Part shown: positions 1-5,275 of the stretch, in pieces | How the letters are laid out: each line of letters opens with the position of its first letter | How positions within the stretch are numbered: the first letter of the stretch is position 1 | Assembly: GCA_018402095.1 (NCBI GenBank) | Contig: JAGYJO010000083.1 | Span: 1 to 6,414 of the forward strand | Direction of reading: 5' to 3' | DNA from: a bacterium | GTDB lineage: Bacteria > Margulisbacteria > Marinamargulisbacteria > SXXA01 | DNA length: 6,414 bases | Translations under genes and position numbers: made by a program | Notes under the pieces: generated by a model | What the model was told of the DNA's origin: nothing | The model's database searches: none | Seen by the model: the letters and a program-made list of their open reading frames with translations, nothing else

Positions 1-57
1 ACAAGCCCCTCTAAAAGTGGTTACCTAAGAAAGCACTTTCCTCTATACTAGGCACCC

Positions 58-294
58 ATGAACGGCAACCTCATAGAAATACGCCTGATCTACGACACCA
101 ACAAAGACACCCCATGGGAACAGCTCCCTATCGCTTCCTATATGCCGATGTTCCTCACCGGCGACATCGCCAAAGCCAACATTGCAAAACGTGTCCAAAT
201 GACTTATTTTCGCTATGAACCCACCTTACTACAAGTCTGTTGTTGCCCAAAAGACTTCCCTGACGAGGTATTTTGGATAGAAAGAGAGAGCTAA
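58..294 (+). CDS. Small hypothetical protein with CCC motif
   Basis: I do not recognise this 78-residue protein. It has no signal peptide and no obvious membrane helix, and it looks soluble and mixed alpha/beta. Its most distinctive feature is three consecutive cysteines (VCCCPKDFP, about residues 60-68), which could bind a metal or take part in thiol chemistry; that is inference only. ATG 58 is the first possible start, because an in-frame stop lies at 49-51. No clear ribosome binding site is visible. The best evidence that it is a real gene is its junction with the next one: its TAA (292-294) overlaps the ATG (294-296) of the DUF420 gene as TAATG, a usual sign of translational coupling. A role beside respiratory oxidase assembly would follow from that neighbour but is unproven. 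Confidence 0.55.
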   Translation: MNGNLIEIRLIYDTNKDTPWEQLPIASYMPMFLTGDIAKANIAKRVQMTYFRYEPTLLQVCCCPKDFPDEVFWIERES

Positions 295-812
295 TGTCTA
301 TTCGCCGTATCGCCATTCTCAGTATCGTACTTAGCATCGTGGCCTTCGCCTTTTTGAGCTGGCTCATCTACATCAAAGCCCCAGCCTCATCAGAAGGTCT
401 CACATGGGTTGCCTTTTTGCCCACCTGTAACGCCATTTTCAATACACTCAGCACCCTCTCCATCGTAGCCGGCATCATGGCCATCCGCCGTGGTTACAAA
501 AAGCTACACGCCTTTTCAATGGCAACCGCGCTCACCTTTTCAGGACTTTTCCTCGTTTCCTATGTGGTCTATCACCATTTCCAAGGGGATACAATTTTTA
601 CAGGCACCGGCATTATCCGCCCCATTTATTTTTTCATATTGATCTCACATATCGTCCTGACAGCCGTCGCATTGCCGATGATTTTCGGAACAGTTGGCCT
701 CGCCATCACAAAGAAATTTGACGCCCACCGGAAATTGGCCAGATGGACCTACCCATTGTGGTTGTATATTTCGGTGACGGGTGTGCTGATTTATGTGATG
801 TTGAATCTTTAA
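294..812 (+). CDS. DUF420 family integral membrane protein (YozB/CtaM-like)
   Basis: This 172-residue protein has five hydrophobic segments (about 7-26, 39-63, 76-95, 110-135 and 150-170). It matches the DUF420 pattern as I know it: LPxxNAxxN (42-50), an IRRGYKKxH stretch ending at His72, SGLFLVSYVVYHH (83-95), an ISHI segment with His119, His145 in a DAHRKLARWT stretch, and the closing YPLWLYISVTGVLIY (153-167). DUF420 proteins are often encoded with cytochrome c oxidase and SCO genes. A staphylococcal member, CtaM, is needed for activity of an aa3-type quinol oxidase, so a role in haem-copper oxidase assembly in the cytoplasmic membrane is the best guess. The conserved histidines could bind haem or copper. 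A longer reading from TTG 273 is possible, but ATG 294 overlaps the upstream stop and begins a typical hydrophobic N-terminus, so I chose it. Confidence 0.85.
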   Translation: MSIRRIAILSIVLSIVAFAFLSWLIYIKAPASSEGLTWVAFLPTCNAIFNTLSTLSIVAGIMAIRRGYKKLHAFSMATALTFSGLFLVSYVVYHHFQGDTIFTGTGIIRPIYFFILISHIVLTAVALPMIFGTVGLAITKKFDAHRKLARWTYPLWLYISVTGVLIYVMLNL

Positions 813-824
813 ACAAATACGATT

Positions 825-828
825 GGAG
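825..828 (+). promoter_or_regulatory. Ribosome binding site GGAG deciding a TTG start
   Basis: GGAG lies six bases before TTG 835. An alternative in-frame TTG at 823 would place this site inside the coding sequence and leaves no good site upstream of itself. This supports TTG 835 as the start of the small KOW-like gene. Confidence 0.55.
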
Positions 829-834
829 ATATCA

Positions 835-1119
835 TTGAGCTACACACAGCGTGCAATAGAATTACTGACCTATGCAGAGTTACTCGAAGTAAGAGATGCC
901 ATCGATACTGAAATACGTCGACGAAAAGCGTCACAACAGGTGGCCACATTTAAAGCCGGTGACCAGGTTACTTTTTTACACGAAAGTACGACCTATTTTG
1001 CCACCGTCATTCGTGTGAATCCGAAAACCATCACCGTCGTGGCACAAAGCCCTCGTGCTGGCACATGGCGAATATCGCCATCATTCCTTACACAGATTCG
1101 ACAGGCGAATACGGGTTAA
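835..1119 (+). CDS. Small protein with KOW/SH3-like domain, function unknown
   Basis: The protein is 94 residues long when read from TTG 835, chosen for the GGAG six bases upstream. Two parts can be seen. Residues 1-32 form a charged amphipathic helix (TYAELLEVRDAIDTEIRRR). Residues 38-88 look like a small five-strand beta barrel of the KOW/SH3 type: FKAGDQVTF, then YFATVIRVNPKTITVV, then a GTWRISPSFL turn. Such barrels bind RNA, DNA or protein, but I do not know a named family for this arrangement and assign no function. It starts 22 bp after the DUF420 stop, so it may be co-transcribed, though it has no evident link to oxidase assembly. Its stop codon (1117-1119) lies inside the left 26-bp inverted repeat of the following repeat region, so the repeat abuts or overwrote the end of the gene. 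Confidence 0.7.
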   Translation: MSYTQRAIELLTYAELLEVRDAIDTEIRRRKASQQVATFKAGDQVTFLHESTTYFATVIRVNPKTITVVAQSPRAGTWRISPSFLTQIRQANTG

Positions 1120-1148
1120 GCTCACCATTACCCACAAATATTTAAAAC

Positions 1149-1248
1149 GCACACCCCGCCCTGCGGGCACCCCTCTACGAGAGGGGACTAAGACAATTGT
1201 TTTCAATTCCCCTCTTTGAGAGGGGTGGCACGCAGTGACGGGGTGTGC
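1149..1248. repeat. 100-nt imperfect palindrome of two head-to-head units
   Basis: The two halves are reverse copies. GCACACCCCG (1149-1158) pairs with 1239-1248, ACCCCTCT (1169-1176) with 1219-1226, AGAGGGGA (1180-1187) with 1208-1215, and AATTG (1195-1199) with 1204-1208 around a TTTT loop. Each arm also carries small side hairpins: GCCC-TGC-GGGC at 1158-1168 on the left and CAC-GCA-GTG at 1229-1237 on the right. The arms can therefore fold either into one long hairpin or into separate small ones. Confidence 0.75.
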
Positions 1249-1335
1249 CTCTATTCGCCAGGCTCACATCAATATTGAGGCTGTAAGCACGGCGAAGAGA
1301 TAGCGCTTTACATGTAGAAAACCATGCGAAGAGAA
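1249..1335. other. Spacer within repeat region, no gene seen
   Basis: This stretch separates the 100-nt palindrome from the third repeat unit. It holds a 10-bp perfect palindrome TCAATATTGA (1269-1278) and a weak pair TTCGCC (1254-1259) with GGCGAA (1291-1296). I see no coding frame, promoter or RNA gene that I can defend. Confidence 0.4.
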
Positions 1336-1378
1336 GCACCCCCCGTCACTACGTGCCACCCCCCTGATTCAGGGGGGC
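1336..1378 (+). repeat. Third copy of the GC-rich repeat unit
   Basis: This copy has the same orientation as the first unit (1149-1187) and is closest in sequence to the reverse complement of the second (1205-1248): both read GCAC, then a run of C, then GTCACT[A/G]CGTGCCACCCC. It ends in a perfect hairpin CCCCCCTGA-TTCAGGGGGG (about 1358-1377). The small apex CAC-TAC-GTG is at 1347-1355. Confidence 0.7.
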
Positions 1379-1410
1379 TTTATATTTGTGGGTAATGGTT
1401 AGTTTAAAGA

Positions 1411-1430
1411 AAGGGGGACTGAGGGGGATT
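1411..1430 (+). repeat. G-rich tandem motif before hsdM
   Basis: GGGGGACT is followed directly by GAGGGGGATT, giving two GGGGGA blocks ten bases apart. It lies just outside the right inverted repeat and 80 bp before the chosen hsdM start. Its role is unknown. It may be the edge of another intergenic repeat or a G-rich structure-forming tract. Confidence 0.3.
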
Positions 1431-1510
1431 TGCAACACTCTATGAATCGATTGCCCATTCATCATCGTTTCATGATGCACCTCGCCCCCATTCTTGTTAA
1501 ACTAAGACCC

Positions 1511-3022
1511 ATGTCCAAACAAAGCACCAAAAGCCAAAAAGGCTTTGAAGAATCCCTCTGGGAAACCGCCAACAAACTACGTGGTACCGTCGAATCATCT
1601 GAATACAAACACATTGTCCTGAGCCTCATATTTCTCAAGTTCGCCAGCGATAAGTTTGAAGCACGCAAACAAGCCTTGATCGAAGACGGACAAGAACAAT
1701 ACATCGACATGGTCGAATTCTATGCGATGAAAAACGTCTTTTATCTCCCTGAAACGGCCCGCTGGTCCTTTATCACACAACAGGCCAAACAAGACGACAT
1801 TGCCATCAAAATAGACACCGCCCTCTCTACCGTAGAGAAAAACAACAAAGCCCTCAAAGGCGCCTTGCCAGACAACTACTTTTCCCGCATAGGGCTGGAT
1901 GCCAGCAAACTCGCCGCCCTCATCGACAGCATCAACAATATCGACACCGTAGAAGACAAAGAAAACGACGTTGTAGGCCGTGTGTACGAATACTTTCTAG
2001 GCAAATTTGCGGCACAAGAAGGCAAAGGCGGTGGCGAGTTTTATACCCCAAAATGTATCGTCAACCTCATCGCCGAAATGATAGAGCCCTATAAAGGCAA
2101 AATATATGACCCTTGCTGTGGGTCCGGCGGGATGTTTGTACAGTCCGTCACCTTCGTCAATAGCCACGAAGGCAACCAAAAAGACATCTCCATTTATGGC
2201 CAAGAATACACCAACACAACCTACAAACTGGCCAAAATGAATTTGGCGATCAGAGGCATTTCAGGCAACCTTGGCGACGTGGCGGCTGATTCTTTTTTCA
2301 AAGACCAACACCCCGATTTGAAAGCCGACTTCATCATGGCCAACCCACCCTTCAACCAAAAAGAATGGCGCGCCAGTGACGAATTAACCGATGACCCCAG
2401 ATGGGCCGGCTACGATGTTCCCCCAACTGGTAACGCCAACTATGCCTGGATTTTGCATATGGTGTCCAAGCTATCTGAAAACGGCACTGCAGGCTTTGTC
2501 TTGGCCAATGGGTCGATGTCCACCAACACCACAGGCGAAGGCGCGATCCGACAAAAGATGATCGAAAACGATTTGGTGGATTGTATGATCGCCTTGCCAG
2601 GACAGCTTTTCTACACCACGCAGATACCGGTGTGCTTGTGGTTTTTGACCAAAAACAAAAGGGGACAACAGTTTGCAGATAGCACGCGAAACACCCGCAA
2701 CCGACAAGGCGAAACCCTCTTCATCGATGCCCGAAATATGGGAACGATGACAGATCGGGTACACAAAGAACTGACCACAGACGATATTGCAGCGATTGCC
2801 AAAACCTATCACGCCTGGCGCGGTGAGCCCAAAGATGGCGTATACCCATCCCAAAATGAAACCGGGACCGCTGCGCTTTCCAAATCGCTTTGGTCACATA
2901 TAAGAATATGCTCCCGTCACGATTTGAAATCCGGGTTTCATTTTGGAACGGGTATAACCCCAGAAAAACATCTCCTAAACCCATTTTCTTTCTCGGCTTC
3001 GCCGAGAAAGAAAATAAAATAA
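1511..3022 (+). CDS. hsdM: Type I restriction-modification DNA methyltransferase subunit (HsdM), C-terminus replaced
   Basis: The protein is 503 residues from ATG 1511 (MSKQSTKSQKGFEESLW). An upstream TTG at 1430 would add 27 residues unlike the family, so I rejected it. HsdM transfers a methyl group from S-adenosylmethionine to adenine, guided by HsdS, and works with HsdR in restriction. Visible parts are the helical N-terminal HsdM domain (about 11-150), GEFYTP (175-180), the SAM-binding motif DPCCGSGG (200-207) and the catalytic NPPF (278-281), followed by family-typical sequence up to HAWRGE (434-439). From about residue 446 the sequence stops resembling HsdM. The last ~57 residues are translated from the inverted repeats at 2841-3015, replacing the C-terminal helical region that normally contacts HsdS and is usually some 80 residues longer. 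No hsdS or hsdR follows. The catalytic core looks intact, but the protein probably cannot assemble normally. It may be a remnant. Confidence 0.85.
   Translation: MSKQSTKSQKGFEESLWETANKLRGTVESSEYKHIVLSLIFLKFASDKFEARKQALIEDGQEQYIDMVEFYAMKNVFYLPETARWSFITQQAKQDDIAIKIDTALSTVEKNNKALKGALPDNYFSRIGLDASKLAALIDSINNIDTVEDKENDVVGRVYEYFLGKFAAQEGKGGGEFYTPKCIVNLIAEMIEPYKGKIYDPCCGSGGMFVQSVTFVNSHEGNQKDISIYGQEYTNTTYKLAKMNLAIRGISGNLGDVAADSFFKDQHPDLKADFIMANPPFNQKEWRASDELTDDPRWAGYDVPPTGNANYAWILHMVSKLSENGTAGFVLANGSMSTNTTGEGAIRQKMIENDLVDCMIALPGQLFYTTQIPVCLWFLTKNKRGQQFADSTRNTRNRQGETLFIDARNMGTMTDRVHKELTTDDIAAIAKTYHAWRGEPKDGVYPSQNETGTAALSKSLWSHIRICSRHDLKSGFHFGTGITPEKHLLNPFSFSASPRKKIK
2841..2956. repeat. 116-nt interrupted palindrome inside the 3' end of hsdM
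   Basis: The arms 2841-2866 and 2931-2956 are inverted repeats matching at 23 of 26 positions (TATACCC, then CCAAAATGAAACC in the left arm). Inside, TTTCCAAATCG (2877-2887) pairs with CGATTTGAAA (2920-2929) with one bulged base, and CATAT-AAGA-ATATG (2897-2910) closes the apex. Two of the three outer mismatches are A.C on the + strand, which become G.U wobbles in a transcript of the - strand. The left arm begins exactly where HsdM homology ends, so this element or a deletion at its edge truncated the gene. It is possibly a MITE-like or REP-like element. Confidence 0.65.
2983..3015. repeat. Perfect 15-bp hairpin with TTC loop
   Basis: ATTTTCTTTCTCGGC (2983-2997) and its exact reverse complement (3001-3015) flank a TTC loop. 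It encodes the last residues of the hsdM reading frame. There is no trailing T-tract on either strand outside the stem, so it is not a standard intrinsic terminator, although it may still stop or stabilise transcripts. Confidence 0.75.
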
Positions 3023-3048
3023 ATCCAAAGGGCTGCGCCTTTCGGATT
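3022..3048. repeat. 12-bp hairpin with TGC loop
   Basis: AATCCAAAGGGC (3022-3033) pairs with GCCTTTCGGATT (3037-3048) around a TGC loop, with one A.C mismatch and one G.T wobble. It follows the TTC-loop hairpin by six bases and overlaps the end of the hsdM frame by one base. Confidence 0.65.
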
Positions 3049-3115
3049 CCGCTTTCAATAATGAAACGAAACACCTTCGACTGTGAAAACGACCCGCTCA
3101 AAAACACGTACAAAA

Positions 3116-3120
3116 AAGGA
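3116..3120 (+). promoter_or_regulatory. Ribosome binding site of the MacA-like gene
   Basis: AAGGA lies eight bases before ATG 3129, preceded by an A-tract. The spacing is normal and confirms this start. The 80-bp leader 3049-3128 shows no promoter I can defend. Confidence 0.6.
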
Positions 3121-3128
3121 TATTAACA

Positions 3129-4379
3129 ATGAAAAAATTTAAATGGATCGTTATTGTGGCTGTACTCCTCACGCTTGGTGGTGGCGCATACTGGCTCCTC
3201 AAACCCAAAAAAGAAGCTATCCCCATCACAACACAAACCATCAGCGTCCGCCGTGGGGATATTCTCATCTCTGTTTCTGCAGCCGGTACCATTGGCCCAA
3301 AACGTGAAATCGAAGTCAAATCCAAAGCCAGTGGCGCTATTCTCAAAATGCATGTCCGCGATGGCGACTGGGTTACCAAAGGTCAGCTCTTGGTGGAACT
3401 CGACAAAACAGATGAAGCCACCAAAGTACGCCAAGCAGAATTGGATCTCTTGTCCGCACAAGCCAAACTCAATCAAGCCATCGTACGCAGAGACGACGCC
3501 ATACGAAAATACGAACAAAATGTAGCACTCCGAGAAGAAGCCTATATTTCTCAAGACACTTTACTCCAATCAGCCAGTGCCCTCAAATTGGCCGAGTCGG
3601 ATGTCAACATCGCCAAAGCAGCGCTACTCAATACCGACGAAGTTCTCAAGAATGCACAGCTACGCTATGCAGACACCGAAATCAGAGCCCCTATCACAGG
3701 TCTTGTCTTGGACAAATTGGTCGAAGAAGGTCAGCTCATTGCTTCGGGCATTTCAGCGACCAGTGGTGGTACCCCTTTGCTCACGATCGGTGATATGTCC
3801 ACGATCATCTCCAGTGCGGAAATCGATGAAGTCGATATTGGCAAAGTAAAAGTCGGACAACCTGCCAGCGTGCAAGTCGATGCCTACGGCGACCGTCAGT
3901 TCGACGGCACCCTCACACATATAGCCCCAAAAGGCACCGACAAATCCAATGTCACTGTATTCGGCATTGAAATTGGTATCACTGATCGTAAAAAAGATCT
4001 CCTGAAAGCTGGGATGACCAACACCGCCACGATCACGGTGATCAAAGAAGAAAATGTGTTGCTTGTACCGGCCATTGCGATACACAGAGAACGTACTCCT
4101 GATACCAAAGAAAAACAATCCATAGACACACCTACAACAGACACCTCAAAATCAAAAACAACCCATTATGTCTGGCTCAAAGAAGGCGATAGTCGCAAAA
4201 AACAACCCGTGATCATCGGCGCAACCGACTACGAAAACACGGCTATCATCAGCGGACTCAAAGAAGGTGACATCATCGAATCACCAAACAGCGGTAGCCA
4301 ACAAAAACGAACAAGCGGCGCTGGCGGAACACAAAACAGAAACAATATGCGCGCCATGCGTAGTCTGGGTGGTCGCTAA
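3129..4379 (+). CDS. macA: MacA-like periplasmic adaptor subunit of ABC exporter (HlyD/RND adaptor family)
   Basis: The protein is 416 residues and complete. One N-terminal membrane anchor (about 5-24, after MKKFK) places the rest in the periplasm. Next come a lipoyl-like half (about 50-92, with SAAGTIGPKREIEVKSKASG and a VRDGDWVTKGQLLVELD strand pair), a long alpha-helical hairpin rich in Ala, Gln and Leu (about 96-182), the second lipoyl half (DTEIRAPITGLV, 182-193), a beta-barrel domain (about 215-265), and a membrane-proximal C-terminal domain. That domain is interrupted by a hydrophilic Thr/Lys/Ser insert (about 320-345) and ends in a basic Gly/Asn/Arg tail. Such adaptors join a MacB ABC transporter to an outer-membrane TolC-like channel. 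The TAA overlaps the ATG of the ATPase as TAATG, so the two are translationally coupled. No outer-membrane channel gene is in the window. The substrate is unknown (macrolides, peptides or lipids are possible in this family). Confidence 0.88.
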   Translation: MKKFKWIVIVAVLLTLGGGAYWLLKPKKEAIPITTQTISVRRGDILISVSAAGTIGPKREIEVKSKASGAILKMHVRDGDWVTKGQLLVELDKTDEATKVRQAELDLLSAQAKLNQAIVRRDDAIRKYEQNVALREEAYISQDTLLQSASALKLAESDVNIAKAALLNTDEVLKNAQLRYADTEIRAPITGLVLDKLVEEGQLIASGISATSGGTPLLTIGDMSTIISSAEIDEVDIGKVKVGQPASVQVDAYGDRQFDGTLTHIAPKGTDKSNVTVFGIEIGITDRKKDLLKAGMTNTATITVIKEENVLLVPAIAIHRERTPDTKEKQSIDTPTTDTSKSKTTHYVWLKEGDSRKKQPVIIGATDYENTAIISGLKEGDIIESPNSGSQQKRTSGAGGTQNRNNMRAMRSLGGR

Positions 4380-4825
4380 TGCAAATCAGCATGTCCAATA
4401 TCCAAAAGTCCTACGCACTAGGTGAAGGGAAGCTCACCATTTTGAAAGGTATTTCACTTCAATTCGCAGAGGGTGACTATGTGGCCATCATTGGCGCATC
4501 AGGATCTGGCAAATCCACACTCATGCATATCTTGGGGTGTATGGATCAGGAGTTTGAAGGCGAATATCTTCTGGATGGCCAACCCGTTCACAGCATCAAC
4601 AACAATACGTTGGCCGAATTACGACGCCAAAAACTGGGCTTTATTTTTCAAACCTTTAATCTCGTCGCCAAACTCACCACACGTGAAAACGTGGCGCTAC
4701 CGCTCATCTACAACCGTATCAAACGAAGAGACGGTATTGCGGAACGATATCTTGAAGCCGTCGGACTCGGCCATCGTTTAGACCATTACCCCGCGCAGAT
4801 GTCCGGCGGCGAACGTCAACGGTGA
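4379..4825 (+). CDS. macB: MacB/LolD-type ABC transporter ATPase, N-terminal 148 residues (prematurely ended)
   Basis: The sequence shows a clear ABC ATPase of the MacB/LolD family: Walker A GASGSGKST (39-47), Q-loop IFQTFNL (around Gln91), an L-T-x-x-EN-V-ALPL segment typical of this family (99-109) and the signature SGGERQR (142-148). The frame then meets TGA (4823-4825). Family members are about 220-235 residues, so the Walker B, D-loop and switch-histidine parts are missing from this frame. They are still recognisable downstream in other frames (4826-5138). ATP hydrolysis would be impossible if the sequence is correct as given. The start ATG overlaps the macA stop. A sequencing or assembly fault is as likely as true gene decay. 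Confidence 0.82.
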   Translation: MQISMSNIQKSYALGEGKLTILKGISLQFAEGDYVAIIGASGSGKSTLMHILGCMDQEFEGEYLLDGQPVHSINNNTLAELRRQKLGFIFQTFNLVAKLTTRENVALPLIYNRIKRRDGIAERYLEAVGLGHRLDHYPAQMSGGERQR

Positions 4826-5138
4826 CCATCGCCGAGCCCTGATCGCGTGATCCCCAAATTATTTGGCCGACGAAGACCTGAAGACTGGCACTTAGTTCAA
4901 AGTCCATTCAGGTCCTCGAAAATCGACCCAGTGGAGCTCAATGCACAAGGAAAACATTATTTTGGTCACGACCCGCAGTGTCACGCTGCCCGCACGGGCG
5001 GCAATCGTCACAATGAAAGATGGGCTCATAGAGTGTACAGTCTACGGGAAGAGCTCTCGTGCCGACGAAATCTCTAAGAAAAGTGACAAAGGGCTATCGC
5101 CCTTTGAATCCCAGGCAGAACAAAACGGCAAGACATAA
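4826..5138 (+). pseudogene. Frameshifted C-terminal remnant of the ABC ATPase
   Basis: Pieces of the missing ATPase half can be read by changing frame several times. CGGTGACCATCGCCGAGC should read Arg-Val-Ala-Ile-Ala-Arg-Ala with single bases restored. The stretch near 4860-4875 gives Ile-Ile-(Leu)-Ala-Asp-Glu, the Walker B region. Around 4886-4918 a broken Thr-Gly-Ala-Leu-Asp-Ser-Lys-Ser followed by IQVLE is visible. In the frame 4941-5138 there is NIILVT, where the switch histidine is lost (TTR instead of THD), then AAIVTMKDGLIE, the usual end of MacB-type ATPases. At least five small indels are needed within about 150 bp. The tail after GLIE (about 5035-5138) is not family-like and includes a hairpin at 5087-5106. 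Confidence 0.7.
5087..5106. repeat. Perfect 8-bp hairpin between ATPase and permease
   Basis: CAAAGGGC (5087-5094) and GCCCTTTG (5099-5106) flank a TATC loop. Its core AAAGGGCT-CGCC-TTT resembles the hairpin at 3022-3048. It falls after the usual end of the ATPase, in the ATPase-permease boundary. It could be a processing or stability element, a weak attenuator without a T-tract, or another member of the local hairpin family. Confidence 0.5.
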
Positions 5139-5167
5139 TACCCCCTCAGAAGAAGGGATCTCCAACT

Positions 5168-5275
5168 ATGATTTTGAAAACATTCGTATGGCATTTCGGT
5201 CTATATTGACCGGAAACTACAGTCAGGCCTCACACCATTTTAGGCATTGTAATAGGCATTGCATCTGTCATCGCC
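5168..5275 (+). pseudogene. Frameshifted start of the MacB-type permease
   Basis: ATG 5168 follows an AGAAGGGA site by about ten bases. With one A restored after the ATG it reads Met-Asn-Phe-Glu-Asn-Ile-Arg-Met-Ala-Phe-Arg-Ser-Ile-Leu-Thr-Gly, the usual cytoplasmic start of MacB-type permeases. A further base is missing near 5213 and two extra bases appear near 5230 (CACACC for CACC). After these the frame gives ILGIVIGIASVIA, the first membrane helix, running straight into the intact frame at 5276. In the sequence as given, none of this is joined to the permease body. Confidence 0.65.

Larger units (their letters stand above)
1116..1407. repeat. 292-bp repeat region bounded by 26-bp inverted repeats
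   Basis: The ends at 1116-1141 and 1382-1407 are inverted repeats with 24 of 26 positions matching, including a perfect 18-bp core (1124-1141 against 1382-1399, beginning ACCATTACCC). Between them lie three copies of a ~40-nt GC-rich unit and a less structured middle (1249-1335). No open frame of note runs through it. I found no convincing target-site duplication outside the ends. The architecture resembles a MITE or REP-type cluster (short terminal repeats around a non-coding, foldable core). A simple chance hairpin is very unlikely given the perfect 18-bp match 240 bp apart. The left end overlaps the stop codon of the preceding gene. Confidence 0.7.

Noticed and set aside
14..39. Small inverted repeat AAAGTG/CACTTT before the first gene
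   Set aside because: Only six base pairs with a 14-base loop and no T-tract, too weak for a terminator or operator.
21..49. Possible sigma70-like promoter (TTACCT at 21-26 and TATACT at 44-49, 17-bp spacing)
   Set aside because: The -35 box matches at only three of six positions, and transcription would start almost on the ATG at 58. In a genome of unknown phylum this is not more than chance.
1124..1399. CRISPR array
   Set aside because: The repeated units are inverted and of unequal spacing, with no regular direct repeats or spacers.
1430..1510. N-terminal extension of hsdM from TTG 1430
   Set aside because: The 27 extra residues do not look like HsdM, and the family's usual N-terminus starts shortly after ATG 1511.
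2841..2956. Integron attC site or retron msr/msd
   Set aside because: There is no integrase or reverse transcriptase gene, no GTTRRRY-type core at the ends, and no gene-cassette arrangement.
2983..3015. Intrinsic terminator for hsdM
   Set aside because: The stem lies before the stop codon of the frame and is followed by an A-rich tract, not a T-tract.
2721..3113. Minus-strand open frame of 130 residues
   Set aside because: It is the antisense of hsdM and of the repeats, with no recognisable domain.
2890..3126. Open frame of 78 residues overlapping the end of hsdM
   Set aside because: It is read almost wholly from the palindromic repeats and shows no family features; repeats of this type commonly give spurious frames.
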